This document shows positions 1-9,772 of a stretch of DNA of 64,000 nt, piece by piece. The position numbers and the translations under genes are program-made. The stretch comes from Geobacillus thermodenitrificans subsp. thermodenitrificans DSM 465 (lineage in GTDB: Bacteria; Bacillota; Bacilli; Bacillales; Anoxybacillaceae): assembly GCF_000496575.1 (NCBI RefSeq), contig NZ_AYKT01000011.1, forward strand, positions 62,001 to 126,000. The letters are read 5' to 3'. The notes beneath the pieces were generated by a model. The model was given only the letters and a program-made list of their open reading frames with translations, did no database searches and was not told the origin of the DNA. Each line of letters opens with the position of its first letter. Position 1 is the first letter of the stretch.

Positions 1-1045
1 GCGGCCATTTTTTATGCGTCCACGTGCACGCCGTCATTGTGTAATCGCTGCGTCGCGAGACGACAAACCCAGTGCCATCAATATCTTGGCGGATCGCTTT
101 CTCCGGAAAAGCAAGCGCCACCGTCGCCACCGATGTCAGCGGTACCGAACGAAATGGGGCGAAAAACGGATAATCAGCGAGCATGTCCGGTACAATGTGG
201 TGCGGCACAGTGATGATCACGCTGTCCGCCTCCCATGTTTCACCAGTGCTCAATTGAAGACGGTACGCCGAACCAGCCCGGGTGATCCGCTCGACACGCG
301 TCCCTTTGATGACACTGCCCGGTTCAAGCCGCTTTTCCACTTCTTCAACGAGCGACTGCAAGCCGGTTTTTAATGTCTGAAACGCTCCTTTTCGCTCTTT
401 CTGTTCTTTTGGCGTCGTTCGTTTTGCTCCTCGAACGAGGCTGCCGTATTTTTGTTCGAGCTGAAAAAACTGTGGGAACGTCGCCATTAAACTCATTTCG
501 TCAATGTCACCGGCATAAATGCCAGACAGCAGCGGTTCGATCAAATTGTCCACCACTTCGTCGCCTAAACGGCGGCGAAAAAATTGGCCGAGCGGCATGT
601 CACCGTTTGTTTTCACCGGCGGCAACACGAAATCGAGTGCCGCTCGCAGCTTGCCGACTGGAGAAAACAGCCCAGTCGTTAAAAACGGGGCGATGCGCGT
701 CGGAATGCCCATCACCGCTCCGCCTGGGATCGGATATAATTGGCCGTTTACTAAAATGTACGATTTCCCAGTCGCATTGTGGACGATTTCATGTTCAAGG
801 CCAACTTCCTTTACAAGACGGAACGCGCTCGTTTTCCTTGCCAAAAAAGAGTCTGGGCCACGCTCAATGACATAGCCGTCACGGATGACCGTCTGCACTT
901 TTCCACCGAGCCGGTGTGTTGCTTCGACAAGCTTACATGTCAGCGGCAGACGCTGTTCTTTGATCGCTTTTTGCAAGTAGTAGGCAGCAGTGAGACCAGT
1001 AATGCCACCGCCGATAATGACAACCGTCCGTTTCTCTTCACTCAT
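1..1045 (-). CDS. hemY: Coproporphyrinogen III oxidase HemY/CgoX (partial, C-terminus outside window)
   Basis: FAD-dependent oxidase that converts coproporphyrinogen III to coproporphyrin III in the Gram-positive coproporphyrin branch of heme synthesis. About 348 residues are visible of a family length near 470; the stop lies beyond position 1. The N-terminus reads [20 protein letters not shown], the GxGxxG dinucleotide-binding motif of flavin oxidases. Further in are [13 protein letters not shown] and [10 protein letters not shown] blocks typical of HemY. The ATG at 1045 overlaps the 3' end of hemH by 8 nt, so the two are translationally coupled as in the B. subtilis hemEHY operon. The identification is firm despite truncation. 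Confidence 0.93.
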   Translation of the reverse strand, partial: MSEEKRTVVIIGGGITGLTAAYYLQKAIKEQRLPLTCKLVEATHRLGGKVQTVIRDGYVIERGPDSFLARKTSAFRLVKEVGLEHEIVHNATGKSYILVNGQLYPIPGGAVMGIPTRIAPFLTTGLFSPVGKLRAALDFVLPPVKTNGDMPLGQFFRRRLGDEVVDNLIEPLLSGIYAGDIDEMSLMATFPQFFQLEQKYGSLVRGAKRTTPKEQKERKGAFQTLKTGLQSLVEEVEKRLEPGSVIKGTRVERITRAGSAYRLQLSTGETWEADSVIITVPHHIVPDMLADYPFFAPFRSVPLTSVATVALAFPEKAIRQDIDGTGFVVSRRSDYTMTACTWTHKKWP

Positions 1046-1988
1046 GCTCATCGCCTTCTTTTGCAAGCCGTTTTAGCACGACCGTCGCCAACGCATCAAT
1101 AAACAGTGGATCGGTGTTCGGCATTTCTGGCCGGTAATAGCGGGCGCCAATTTCTTCGGTCACTTGTTTACATTCAATATCATTATCATACAACACTTCT
1201 AAATGATCGGCGACAAAGCCGACCGGCGCATAAACAAACGATGTATAACCTTGTTCATCGTGCAACTGGCGCGTCAAATCTTGCACATCCGGGCCTAACC
1301 AAGGCTCCGGTGTATTTCCAGCACTTTGCCAACCGACGGCGTAATGAGTGACACCGGCTTGCTCGGCGATGCGCTTTGCCGTGTCTTCAAGTTGCGCCGG
1401 ATACGGATCACCAGCTTGGATGATTTTTTCCGGCAGGCTGTGGGCTGATACGATGAGCACCGCCTGCTCCCGTTCACGTTCCGGCATGGCGTCGAAAATA
1501 GCTTTCACTTTTTCCGACCAATATTGCAAAAACTTTGGTTCGTCATACCATTGATCGATCGTGTAAATGACCGGGCCACCAAGCTTTTCCGCCGCCGCTT
1601 TTGCCCGCTCGTTGTACGAGCGGATGCTGAATGTGGAATAATGCGGCGCCAAAACGATTGCCACCGCCTCTTTCACACCGTCAGCATGCATGCGCTCGAC
1701 CGCATCCTCGATAAATGGCTCGATATGTTTCAGCCCTAAATACATGCAAAACTCGACTTCATCCTGCATTTCGTTCAGCCGCTTCTCGAGCTGTTTCGCC
1801 TGCGCTTCCGTGATTTTAGCGAGCGGTGACAGCCCGCCGATCGCTCGGTAGCGCGCTTTTAAGTCGTCAATTTGTTCTTGTGGCGGCTTCCTTCCATGGC
1901 GGATATGCGTGTAATACCGTTCGATATCGTCTTCTTTATACGGGGTTCCATACGCCATAACAAGCAGTCCGACCGTTTTTTTCGCCAT
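1038..1988 (-). CDS. hemH: Coproporphyrin ferrochelatase HemH/CpfC
   Basis: Inserts ferrous iron into coproporphyrin III, acting between HemY and HemQ; soluble or membrane-peripheral. The 316 residues match the length of Bacillus ferrochelatase. Visible family blocks include [20 protein letters not shown] at the N-terminus, [10 protein letters not shown] near residue 52, the [10 protein letters not shown] block near residue 182 carrying the conserved metal-site histidine, and [18 protein letters not shown] near 255-275, where the conserved Glu sits. It starts 15 nt after hemE and overlaps hemY by 8 nt, making a compact three-gene operon. Confidence 0.96.
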   Translation of the reverse strand: MAKKTVGLLVMAYGTPYKEDDIERYYTHIRHGRKPPQEQIDDLKARYRAIGGLSPLAKITEAQAKQLEKRLNEMQDEVEFCMYLGLKHIEPFIEDAVERMHADGVKEAVAIVLAPHYSTFSIRSYNERAKAAAEKLGGPVIYTIDQWYDEPKFLQYWSEKVKAIFDAMPEREREQAVLIVSAHSLPEKIIQAGDPYPAQLEDTAKRIAEQAGVTHYAVGWQSAGNTPEPWLGPDVQDLTRQLHDEQGYTSFVYAPVGFVADHLEVLYDNDIECKQVTEEIGARYYRPEMPNTDPLFIDALATVVLKRLAKEGDEHE

Positions 1989-2003
1989 TGTGTTGCACCT
2001 CTT

Positions 2004-3041
2004 TTAGTTCGTTGAAGTATAGTCATGGATAAAGGCAGTCAGCCGTTTCAATGTCGCCGGTTGGACATCCGGGAAAATGCCATGACCTAAGTTGAAAATA
2101 TAGCCCGGCTGCTCCATCCCTTCGTCCAAAATACGCTTCACCCGCTCCTCGATCACATCCCACGGCGCAAGCAGCACTGCTGGATCCAAGTTGCCTTGAA
2201 TGGCTTTTGTAATGCCTCGACGGCGCGCCTCGCGAATCGATAACCGCCAATCAAGACCGATGACATCAAGCGGCAAGTCATTCCATTCGTGTGCCAAGTG
2301 GCTCGCACCGACGCCAAACATGATGAGCGGCGCTCCTTCTTCACGCAAGGCAGCAAAAATACGCGCCATCGCCGGCTTAATAAATGTCCGGTAATCGTCT
2401 GCATTGACAGCGCCAACCCAAGAGTCAAAAATTTGCACCGCGCTTGCCCCGGCTTGAATTTGTGCTTTCACGTAGCGGATCGTCATCTCAGCGAGCTTGT
2501 CCATTAAAGCGAACCACGCTTTCGGTTCGGCATACATAAACGCCTTTGTCTTATGATAGTTTTTGGATGGACCTCCTTCAATCATGTAGCTGGCCAACGT
2601 AAACGGCGCGCCGGCAAACCCGATGAGCGGCACATCGAGCTGTTCGTTGACTAGGAGCCGGATCGTCTCAAGCACGTACGGCACATCATGTTCTGGATCG
2701 ATCTCCCCTAGCCGTTCAACATCATGGAGCGAGCGGATCGGGTTGGCGATCACCGGCCCGACGCCGCCGCGAATTTCTACATCCACACCGATCGCTGGCA
2801 GCGGGGTCATAATGTCTTTGTATAAAATAGCAGCATCAACACCATATTGCTCAACCGGAAGCCTCGTGACGTAAGCGCAAAGCTCCGGCTGGTGCGTAAT
2901 CTCAAATAGTGAATATTTTTCTTTCAGCGCCCGATACTCCGGCTGCGACCGTCCAGCTTGCCTCATGTACCAGACCGGCACATAAGCCGTTTTTTCACCC
3001 CGGCAGGCACGCAAAAAGGTATCGTTGATTCGTCTTGTCAT
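2004..3041 (-). CDS. hemE: Uroporphyrinogen decarboxylase HemE
   Basis: Decarboxylates uroporphyrinogen III to coproporphyrinogen III and is the first gene of hemEHY. The chosen ATG (3041) gives 345 residues beginning [13 protein letters not shown]. The signature [15 protein letters not shown] lies near residue 20 and the second signature block [13 protein letters not shown] lies mid-protein. Upstream in-frame ATGs at 3047 and 3062 also exist, but an AAAGG sits at best spacing for 3041. A TTGACA box (3165-3170) with TATACA at 3144-3149 could be the operon promoter, though its 15-bp spacer is short. Confidence 0.95.
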   Translation of the reverse strand: MTRRINDTFLRACRGEKTAYVPVWYMRQAGRSQPEYRALKEKYSLFEITHQPELCAYVTRLPVEQYGVDAAILYKDIMTPLPAIGVDVEIRGGVGPVIANPIRSLHDVERLGEIDPEHDVPYVLETIRLLVNEQLDVPLIGFAGAPFTLASYMIEGGPSKNYHKTKAFMYAEPKAWFALMDKLAEMTIRYVKAQIQAGASAVQIFDSWVGAVNADDYRTFIKPAMARIFAALREEGAPLIMFGVGASHLAHEWNDLPLDVIGLDWRLSIREARRRGITKAIQGNLDPAVLLAPWDVIEERVKRILDEGMEQPGYIFNLGHGIFPDVQPATLKRLTAFIHDYTSTN

Positions 3042-3205
3042 CTCCATCCGCCTTTCTTTCATCTATTCCAGACAACCGTTTTCTCATTTTTTGCACATTC
3101 ACATTGCTTATCTCTTTTTCACTATACAGCTTTCGCTGTCCAATGTATAGAGAAGGAAACAAACTGTCAAAAAATCGCCCGATTTTTCAACACATGCTTA
3201 TTATA

Positions 3206-3243
3206 ACAAAAAAGCCGCCCCGGCCGCACGGGACAGCGTTTTC
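3206..3243 (-). terminator. Rho-independent terminator after the yhfA-like gene
   Basis: On the minus strand GCTGTCCCG pairs with CGGGGCGGC (9 bp including G:T wobbles) around a 6-nt loop, followed by a run of six T. It lies directly after the stop of the transporter gene at 3245. Confidence 0.75.
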
Positions 3244-3244
3244 T

Positions 3245-4645
3245 TTAAATGAGAAACATGGCGACAACGGTCGTGACCGCTAAACCGACAGCGACTGGAA
3301 TTAAGTTGCGGCGCGCCAATTCAAATGGGTCGACTCCGCAAATGGCAGCCGCCGGAATGAGCGCCCATGGAACGAGCGTGCCACCGCCGACCCAAATGGC
3401 GGCAATCTGGCCAAGTGCCGTTAACGTAGCCGCTCCGCCACCAATGGCAACTGCGAACAAATGGGCGACCGAACCGGCAAGCGAGATACCAGAAAACCCG
3501 GAGCCGTCAAGACCGGTAATGGCCCCGACGATTGTGAGCGTCACCGCTCCGATCTCATTGCTCAACGGCACTGCATGGGCTAAAGCCACCCCTAAATCGT
3601 TGACAATGCCCTGTGACGCCTGTGGCAAATAGTCACCGATAATTTTCGCGAACCCGGCATCGCCAAGATAGAAAAAGGCAGCAATGGGAATAACAGGGCC
3701 GAACACTTTAAACCCGAACTGGAATCCCTCGATAAAATAATTCGTCACTTCCTCAAAGCTTTCTTGTCGGTGAGCTAAAATAGAAATGAGAATTAAAATA
3801 AAAATCGCTGTGCCGCCAACTAGAGCCGTTGCCTCGCCGCCTTGCAAGTGCAAATAAAACATCGCAACAACATCAAGAGCAAACAGCACCGGAATCAAAA
3901 ACGCCATCCATTTTTTGGTTGGCTCGGCCAGCAGCCCACCCGTTTTCTCGAGCGTCGAATCGGTGGCCGCAGCGATTTCTGCATCCCCACTCGTCAAGCG
4001 CCCTCGCTTCATGTCGCGGCGCAACAAATAAAATGCGGTGACAGTCGTGACCACCCCCATAACAAAAACGAGTGGTACACTAGCAGCAATTACCTCGCTA
4101 ACCGGCAATCCGGCTGCATCAGCCGTCAGTTTCGGCGCCGCTTGAATGATAAAATCACCAGAAAGGGCGATACCGTGTCCGAACAAGTTCATCGCCATCG
4201 CCACCCCTAGCGCGGGCAGCCCGACGCGGACCGCCGCTGGCAATAGCACCGCCCCCATCAGGGCAACGGCCGGAGACGGCCAGAAAAACCAAGAAATCAC
4301 CATCATCAACATCCCGATCGTCCAATACGCCCAAGCCGGCGTGCGAATAAAACGGACAAATGGCGACACCATCACATCGTTAATACCAGTCACCGACAGC
4401 ACTTTGCTCATCGCGACAATAATCGAGATGACTAAAATCGTCGGCAACAGTTCGGTAATGGCGTAAATAAAGCTGTTAAACACCCCGCTCACTGCCGCGC
4501 TCAGTGAATGGGTGGCGACCGCCGCCAACAAAAAAATGCCGGCAATGCAAACGAGCGATGTATCTTTGCGGGCAACCATAAACCCAATAATGAGCACGAT
4601 AAACAGCAAGTAAATCCAGTGCAGTGCCACAAGCTCTACACCCAT
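3245..4645 (-). CDS. yhfA: Predicted multispanning transporter (YhfA-like)
   Basis: A 466-residue polytopic membrane protein with roughly a dozen hydrophobic segments, resembling B. subtilis YhfA and, more loosely, the GntP/CitM-type ion transporter superfamily. Visible features are an ISWFFWPSPAVALMG stretch near residue 120, AMNLFGHGIALSG near 155, and glycine-rich pore-like segments near the C-terminus (AIGGGAATLTALGQ). The start at 4645 was chosen because AAAGGGG precedes it at good spacing. The gene lies between ecsB and hemE, near the B. subtilis hem cluster where yhfA also occurs. The substrate cannot be read from the sequence. Confidence 0.7.
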   Translation of the reverse strand: MGVELVALHWIYLLFIVLIIGFMVARKDTSLVCIAGIFLLAAVATHSLSAAVSGVFNSFIYAITELLPTILVISIIVAMSKVLSVTGINDVMVSPFVRFIRTPAWAYWTIGMLMMVISWFFWPSPAVALMGAVLLPAAVRVGLPALGVAMAMNLFGHGIALSGDFIIQAAPKLTADAAGLPVSEVIAASVPLVFVMGVVTTVTAFYLLRRDMKRGRLTSGDAEIAAATDSTLEKTGGLLAEPTKKWMAFLIPVLFALDVVAMFYLHLQGGEATALVGGTAIFILILISILAHRQESFEEVTNYFIEGFQFGFKVFGPVIPIAAFFYLGDAGFAKIIGDYLPQASQGIVNDLGVALAHAVPLSNEIGAVTLTIVGAITGLDGSGFSGISLAGSVAHLFAVAIGGGAATLTALGQIAAIWVGGGTLVPWALIPAAAICGVDPFELARRNLIPVAVGLAVTTVVAMFLI

Positions 4646-4851
4646 AAACCAATCCCCTTTCTCCCCAACTTCCAGCCCGTCCCCCCGGACGTGCACCTAG
4701 GCCGGTGTACTACAGCATATGAAACGTGCTCAGAGGTGTGAGAACAAAGTGCAAACAACAGTCTGAAGCACAATCCGGGAACAGAGATGTGAGGAAGAAG
4801 CACAAGCAGAAGTGTGAGTGTGGACAAAGGTGTATAGTGCGGAGACATGTT

Positions 4852-4906
4852 CACCAAAAATAAAAAATGCCGGCGCCAACACAAAAAAGCGTTAGCGCCC
4901 GGCTTT
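4852..4906 (-). terminator. Terminator overlapping the end of ecsB
   Basis: The ecsB stop codon lies inside the 5' arm. GCCGGGCGCTAAC pairs with GTTGGCGCCGGC with one bulged base, and TTTTTTATTTTT follows on the minus strand. The sequence from here to the yhfA start at 4645 holds no convincing gene. Confidence 0.75.
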
Positions 4907-6106
4907 TCGCTCGTGTCGCGGGCGTACATATCGTTTGGCCGTCCAAACGCCCCAAACGATTCCACCCACCCATGTGACAAGCCAAAGAAAGTGCGGGGAA
5001 ACAGCAAACAACACAAGATGAAACACGGTATTTTGTCCGATAAGCAAGATAGAGAACAACCGAATGGCAGCAGCAGCTGGCTGCGTTCGCGGCAGCGGGT
5101 ACAGTTGTGTCCATAGCAAATACCGATGGCGAGAAGGTAGTACCGATAACTGAATGGCGGTCGCATAAAGAAACAAAAACAAGATGGCTGCCTGTGCATA
5201 TTCGTGATCGACCACAACGAGCAACACGCTCCCAATCATCGTCAAACGGATGTATAACCCCGCATACCCGCCAGCGCGAAGAAATGTGCGTACGTACAAG
5301 TAAAAAAAGGCGTTCCCTTGCCCGTACGGGATCAGACGAAGCAACGGGTCAAGCCAGCGTCGCCGCTTCGCTTCCTCCTTCCATTCGGGGACATCGGTAA
5401 ACAAGTTCGCCAATCGATAAAACGCTCTTGCTGCGCGCTGCTCTTCGGCAATAAGCCGATCCCATTTCCACATTTTATCTTTCGTTAAACGTGCTAAGTA
5501 AATCGAAAGAGCCACCATCAGCGCAACAATCGTCACTAAAAACAGCCATGGCGCGTCTGCCAGCCAAAAATAAACGGCTAATGCGGCTAACCCAAAGCGG
5601 GCGAGCGCGCTTTGGCGGTGAAAAGACGGCTCGGCGATGTAACTTCCTTTCCAAGCGGCCCATAAATTCCAAAACTTTAAGCCGACGAGTCCAAGCAAAA
5701 AAAGCGGCCACGGCACCGAAGAAAACCGGGAGTGAAGCGGGCCGGCCAACAAAAGCAGCAAGCAGAGGCCGTATACATGCCACATGGCTGAGAAGAGAAA
5801 TGCCCGGCGAATATACGGGCGCAGCTGCCATTCAGCAGCCAGCAAAAACACTGTATCCGCCTCACGAAACAACGTGCGCACCGTCCCCGCTGCAGCTGCC
5901 CAGCCGAACGCCACCGCAGCAATGGCCGCATATGGAAACGAGTCGGGAAGCGTCTCGACCCAACGCTTGTACGTGACCGCTACACCGCTAAGAACGATGA
6001 TTAAACCAACGAGCAAGTGATCGTTCAACATATAGCGCAAATAGCGCGCCCTCTTTTTCCCCTCGGCTCGGAGACGCTGCCACCAAAGCTTACGGGCATC
6101 GATCAT
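4892..6106 (-). CDS. ecsB: ABC transporter permease EcsB
   Basis: Membrane component of the Ecs ABC system, which in B. subtilis affects protein secretion, RasP-dependent intramembrane proteolysis, competence and sporulation. The 404 residues match EcsB in length. After a basic N-terminal tract (LWWQRLRAEGKKRARYLRYM) there are about eight or nine hydrophobic segments, with the amphipathic RLIAEEQRAARAFYRLANL region between them. It overlaps ecsA by 4 nt (ATGA). The B. subtilis partner ecsC is not seen downstream, where yhfA follows instead. Confidence 0.9.
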   Translation of the reverse strand: MIDARKLWWQRLRAEGKKRARYLRYMLNDHLLVGLIIVLSGVAVTYKRWVETLPDSFPYAAIAAVAFGWAAAAGTVRTLFREADTVFLLAAEWQLRPYIRRAFLFSAMWHVYGLCLLLLLAGPLHSRFSSVPWPLFLLGLVGLKFWNLWAAWKGSYIAEPSFHRQSALARFGLAALAVYFWLADAPWLFLVTIVALMVALSIYLARLTKDKMWKWDRLIAEEQRAARAFYRLANLFTDVPEWKEEAKRRRWLDPLLRLIPYGQGNAFFYLYVRTFLRAGGYAGLYIRLTMIGSVLLVVVDHEYAQAAILFLFLYATAIQLSVLPSRHRYLLWTQLYPLPRTQPAAAAIRLFSILLIGQNTVFHLVLFAVSPHFLWLVTWVGGIVWGVWTAKRYVRPRHERKAGR

Positions 6107-6840
6107 GGCGCATCGTCCTTTGTCAATTCGATATATACTTCATCGAGCGTCGCCGCTTTAAGCCCGAACTGGCGGCGAATATCGTCAAGTGTCCCTTTCG
6201 CTTTGACGCGTCCTTGATGCAAAATGATGAACGAATCACAATATCGCTCCGCTGTCGCTAAAATGTGTGTCGACAACAAGATGCCTGCCCCCTTCGCCTT
6301 TTGTTCATTCATCCGCTCCAGCAACGCATGTATGGCGAGCGGGTCAAGGCCGAGAAACGGCTCATCGATAACATAAAGCGGCGGCTCAAGCAAAAAAGCA
6401 CAAACAATCATCACTTTTTGTTTCATCCCTTTGGAAAAGTGCGCTGGAAACGAGGAAAGCCGCCGCTCTAAGCGAAACTCACGAAGCAGTGGCGGAAGGC
6501 GGCGCTCATATTCCTCTTCACTAAGTCCGTACGCCATCGCCGCTAGCCGCAAGTGCTCTTCAAGCGTCAATTCTTCATACAACACCGGTGTTTCGGGAAT
6601 AAAAGCAAATTGCTTCCGGTACGTTTCCGGCTTCGCAGCCAACGTATATCCGTTGACCGAAATCGTACCGCGACGCGGTTCCATCAGCCCGATAATATGT
6701 TTGATCGTCGTACTTTTGCCAGCACCATTTAAGCCGATTAATGCGACCATTTCTCCACGTTCAACTGTAAACGTCACATCCTCAAGCACGTTTTGCGACG
6801 TATATCCCCCGTATAAGTGCTCCACTTGCAAAAGCGTCAT
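6103..6840 (-). CDS. ecsA: ABC transporter ATP-binding protein EcsA
   Basis: ATPase of the Ecs transporter. The start at 6840 gives 245 residues beginning MTLLQVEHLYGGY, in register with B. subtilis EcsA; a longer reading frame upstream lacks support. Walker A is GLNGAGKST at about residues 36-44, the signature region is HFSKGMKQKVMI, and Walker B is YVIDEPFLGLDP, followed by the STHILATAERYCD switch-histidine region. GGAAAGGAA lies upstream of the ATG. It is divergent from hit, as in B. subtilis. Confidence 0.93.
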   Translation of the reverse strand: MTLLQVEHLYGGYTSQNVLEDVTFTVERGEMVALIGLNGAGKSTTIKHIIGLMEPRRGTISVNGYTLAAKPETYRKQFAFIPETPVLYEELTLEEHLRLAAMAYGLSEEEYERRLPPLLREFRLERRLSSFPAHFSKGMKQKVMIVCAFLLEPPLYVIDEPFLGLDPLAIHALLERMNEQKAKGAGILLSTHILATAERYCDSFIILHQGRVKAKGTLDDIRRQFGLKAATLDEVYIELTKDDAP

Positions 6841-7228
6841 CGTTCGCTTCCTTTCCGTATCTTGAATCACGTTTGTCCCCATTTTACCAAAGAACGTCTA
6901 TCGTTACCAAAAAAGTTCTTTTCGTCGTCCTGTATAAATGCTCTTATCCCGGGCATGATAAATAGCGAAGAGGGGATGGGGAATCACCAAATAAAAACCG
7001 ATGAACAATCCATCTGAAATGGGGTGTTTGTCAAAGACACCTTTGTGAGCTGCAAGACGTTGTAACTGTTCATAAATAAAGACCATCTATTTGTTGCTCA
7101 AAAGCAACGAACCTGTCCAAAAGGGATGGTCACCTTGAACAAAGGAAGCGCTCACGTCTAAACGACTTTGTCGCAAATGGGGTGTTCATCAAACGCACAT
7201 TTGAATGATCCTCTCCCCTTTTCATCGA
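6841..7228. other. Intergenic region with a diverged direct repeat, no confident gene
   Basis: About 390 bp between ecsA and the hairpin before hit. Two related segments, 7017-7043 and 7175-7203, share AATGGGGTGTT followed by YRTCAAA and a CAC-rich tail. On the minus strand both can be read as FDxHPIxD-like peptides (FDKHPISD in a 60-codon frame and FDEHPICD in a shorter broken frame). This looks like decayed coding sequence, perhaps a mobile-element or duplicated-gene remnant, but no family is recognisable. Confidence 0.35.
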
Positions 7229-7270
7229 CCGGGATGTAATCGTTTCACGGGATTACATCCCGGTTTTTTT
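7229..7270 (+). terminator. Intrinsic terminator upstream of hit
   Basis: CCGGGATGTAATC and GATTACATCCCGG form a perfect 13-bp stem followed by seven T on the plus strand, 30 nt before the hit start codon. It either ends a transcript crossing the upstream region or acts as an attenuator in the hit leader. Confidence 0.75.
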
Positions 7271-7300
7271 ATGGTAAAATGAAGAAAACGAAAGGAAAGG

Positions 7301-7735
7301 GTGACCGTTTCCGTGAGCGATTGCATTTTTTGCAAAATTATTAAGGGCGAACTGCCGGCGGCGAAAGTGTACGAAGACGAGCACGTGCTCGCATTTTTAG
7401 ACATCAGCCAAGTGACAAAAGGGCATACGCTTGTCATCCCGAAAGTACATACAGAAAACGTTTTTACCCTCACTCCTGATATGGCCAGCCGGCTGTTTAG
7501 CGTCGTACCGACGATCGCCAACGCATTGAATAAAGCGTTCTCACCAGCCGGGCTCAATTTGCTGAACAACAATGGCGAAGCAGCCGGGCAAACGGTGTTC
7601 CATTACCATCTCCACCTTATTCCGCGCTATGGCAAAGGTGACGGGTTCGGAGCTGTTTGGAAGTCACATGCAAGCGACTATACGCCTGCCGACTTGCAAG
7701 CGATCGCCGCCACAATCCGCGAACAGCTCAACTAA
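7301..7735 (+). CDS. hit: HIT-family nucleotide-binding protein Hit
   Basis: Histidine-triad hydrolase of 144 residues, probably acting on adenosine nucleotide conjugates in the cytosol. Visible motifs are the zinc-binding CIFCKII near the N-terminus, HVLAFLDISQVTKGHTLVIP, and the triad HYHLHLIP near residue 105. A GTG start at 7301 has AAAGGAAAGG upstream; a second GTG at 7313 would align better with the B. subtilis N-terminus, so the first four residues are uncertain. It is divergent from ecsAB, a conserved arrangement. Confidence 0.95.
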   Translation: MTVSVSDCIFCKIIKGELPAAKVYEDEHVLAFLDISQVTKGHTLVIPKVHTENVFTLTPDMASRLFSVVPTIANALNKAFSPAGLNLLNNNGEAAGQTVFHYHLHLIPRYGKGDGFGAVWKSHASDYTPADLQAIAATIREQLN

Positions 7736-7736
7736 A

Positions 7737-7772
7737 AAACCGGAAGCAGGGGTTTCCTGCTCCCGGTTTTTA
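7737..7772. terminator. Bidirectional terminator between hit and prsA
   Basis: CCGGAAGCAGG and CCTGCTCCCGG form an 11-bp stem with one mismatch, flanked by A and T runs. It serves convergent hit and prsA. Confidence 0.8.
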
Positions 7773-8606
7773 TTGTTGCTCAAGCACATCTTGCAAATCT
7801 TTGTCTTTGATCTTGACATTAGCATCTTTCACAAGTTTGTCCACTTTCGACTGCATCGTTGACGGGTCGAGTTTGCTCCGTTTCACTTCAAACGTTATTT
7901 CTTCTTTCATTTTGTCAAACGTTTTTTTCTTTTCCTTATCCGTCACTTTAATGATATGGTAACCGTAATCCGTCTTGATCGGGTCGCTCACTTCGCCGAC
8001 TTTCAGCTTGTAGGCAGCCTCTTCAAACTCTTTGACCATTTTCCCTGCGCCAAACCAGCCTAAGTCACCGCCGTTAGAAGCCGAGCCAGGATCTTGCGAG
8101 TATTCTTTCGCCAACTTGGCGAAGTCCTCGCCTTTGTCCAACTTCGCTTTCACTTCTTTCGCCGTTTTTTCATCTTCCACTAAAATATGGCTGGCGCGAA
8201 CTTTCGGCTTGTAATTGTCATAATACTCTTTCAGCTCTTTATCCGTCACTTTAATGTCTTCAATAGCCGCTTTCGCCCGTAGCAGGTCGAGCTTGATCAT
8301 CTCGCGGATCACTTTTTCTCCATTTTGCTGTACAGCCAGGTCGTACTGTGTGCCGTACGCTTCCTTAATCCGTTCGATTTCACGGTCAATTTCCTCATCA
8401 GTCACCTTGTACTTTTTGCTCAACACTTTTTCATCAATCAAGTCGCGTAGCACTGTCTTGCCGACACGCTCTTTCATCTCATTATAAAATTCATCTTTCG
8501 TAATAGCACCGTTTTTCGTTTCCACAACTGCTTCTGAATCGCCGTTATTGCAGGCCGACAAAGCCATAAGCGAAACAACGGCGGTAGCCATCATCCATTT
8601 TTTCAT
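7770..8606 (-). CDS. prsA: Foldase lipoprotein PrsA (parvulin-type PPIase)
   Basis: Extracytoplasmic peptidyl-prolyl isomerase that folds exported proteins at the membrane-wall interface. From the ATG at 8606 the protein has 278 residues with a signal peptide and lipobox LSAC (Cys19). The parvulin domain spans about residues 130-225, with [36 protein letters not shown] and [10 protein letters not shown]. The helical, charged C-terminus is typical. A GTG three codons upstream is possible but too close to AGGGG. It sits in the ecs-hit-hpr neighbourhood as in B. subtilis. Confidence 0.95.
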
Positions 8607-8883
8607 TTGTTTCACAACCCCTATATCTTTTTTCGTTTTTCCTTTTCCGCGAGGCCGGCTATTGATGTTCCGGCATCAAGCTTTTAGACCTGTTCAACAT
8701 GTCAACGGCACGGGGAAACAAAACACCTGTCCGCCTAAACCACGACAATAACTATATCACATTTACAGCCAAAAAAAACCTCTTTCCATTTTAGTCATCT
8801 GCCCATCACATGTACGCTTGCCATACATATGATGGGGATGAAGCACTGTGCTGGTGTTCTCCTTGCCGAAAGGGGGTGTTACG

Positions 8884-8973
8884 ATGAGCGCACCTTATAG
8901 CGGAGGGTTTTCGTTAATTGTCGTGCTGTTTATTTTGCTAATCATTGTCGGCTGTGCTTGTGTCATCTACTAA
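8884..8973 (+). CDS. YjcZ-type small sporulation membrane peptide
   Basis: A 29-codon gene beginning MSAPYSGGFSLIVVLFILL and ending CACVIY, preceded by GAAAGGGGGTG at good spacing. One glycine-rich polar N-terminus followed by a single hydrophobic helix is the layout of the YjcZ family of sporulation peptides found in many copies in Bacillaceae. A strong terminator follows 8 nt after the stop, so this is an independent unit. The family assignment rests on composition and architecture. Confidence 0.8.
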   Translation: MSAPYSGGFSLIVVLFILLIIVGCACVIY

Positions 8974-8980
8974 ATGAAAG

Positions 8981-9013
8981 AGGGTGCTCCCACGCCGGGA
9001 GCACCCTTTTTCT
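8981..9013 (+). terminator. Terminator of the YjcZ-type gene
   Basis: AGGGTGCTCCC and GGGAGCACCCT form a perfect 11-bp stem with loop ACGCC, followed by TTTTTC. Confidence 0.9.
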
Positions 9014-9055
9014 TCATCGTCCCCATCTTCACCTGTGAGCAGGGCGGGCAGCTTT

Positions 9056-9235
9056 TTATGTAAACAATACTTCGAAATAGGAAGAAATCAATAAAATCGT
9101 AATAAGTACATTAATCGTGCGAAAAACGGCCGGCTGTTGCTCCTCCGGAATATCGCGCTGTGCACAGAGCGAGTGGGTGAGCTTGTTCACCAAAAACAAA
9201 ATCATAACCGCCAGAGGGATAAAATAAAGCGCCAA
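9056..9235 (-). CDS. Small two-helix membrane protein, unknown function
   Basis: A 59-residue frame starting at a TTG (9235) that has GGAGGAGGGG upstream. Two hydrophobic segments (ALYFIPLAVMILFLVN and INVLITILLISSYFEVLF) flank a polar loop with CAQRDIPEEQQP. It lies where B. subtilis has small yhaJ/yhaK-type genes next to yhaI, but no homology can be asserted. A longer frame to 9265 exists without a separate ribosome-binding site. Confidence 0.6.
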   Translation of the reverse strand: MALYFIPLAVMILFLVNKLTHSLCAQRDIPEEQQPAVFRTINVLITILLISSYFEVLFT

Positions 9236-9430
9236 AGCTGTTCCCCTCCTCCCCATCTTAGCCAAACGCCGCCCATGGCTTTAACTTTACATCGTTCATA
9301 GTGAGAAATCAATCTTTTTTTCTCTTCCGAGCATGGCGAACCGATTTTTTCTATTGGTTAATGTGAACAAATTCGGTAAAATATACGTAAAAGCCGTCAT
9401 AATTTTATGTCAGCCAAAGGAGCACGGTGT

Positions 9431-9772
9431 ATGGAATCGTTGGAAAAGCGAGTGGCCAAGCTCGAATTTCACCAGTCATTGCTGATGGAAATGGTGGATG
9501 AAGCAAAAAAACCGTTTTATTCTCTCATCATCCGCGCTGATTTAACAAAAGAAGAAGTCGACGCGTTCCTTTCGTTTTGCCAGGAGCTCGCTGAACAATA
9601 TGAGCAGCAAAAAGCGGAAGGATTGACAATCTTCACTCCCCTGCTCGTGCAATTTGCCGGGATGCTTCATCCGAACCTTCCGCTTGAACAAACAGTTGAT
9701 GCCATGTTGGCTCAACAAATGTTCGTGCCGCTCATGACAGAGCTAAAAACACTCATCCGAACTGTCAGTTAG
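9431..9772 (+). CDS. yhaI: YhaI-like protein (DUF1878)
   Basis: A 113-residue, Glu-rich, probably all-helical cytosolic protein of unknown function with the same length as B. subtilis YhaI. It begins [18 protein letters not shown] and carries [27 protein letters not shown] lies 8 nt before the ATG at 9431. Its 3' end overlaps convergent hpr by 8 nt. In B. subtilis yhaI also neighbours hpr. Confidence 0.8.
   Translation: MESLEKRVAKLEFHQSLLMEMVDEAKKPFYSLIIRADLTKEEVDAFLSFCQELAEQYEQQKAEGLTIFTPLLVQFAGMLHPNLPLEQTVDAMLAQQMFVPLMTELKTLIRTVS

Noticed and set aside
3249-3632. Long plus-strand frame opposite the YhfA-like transporter
   Set aside because: It is the antisense shadow of a clear membrane-protein gene, produced by high-GC third positions.
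4646-4891. Short plus-strand frames between yhfA and ecsB
   Set aside because: They mirror antisense of ecsB or low-complexity AG-rich sequence and lack ribosome-binding sites.
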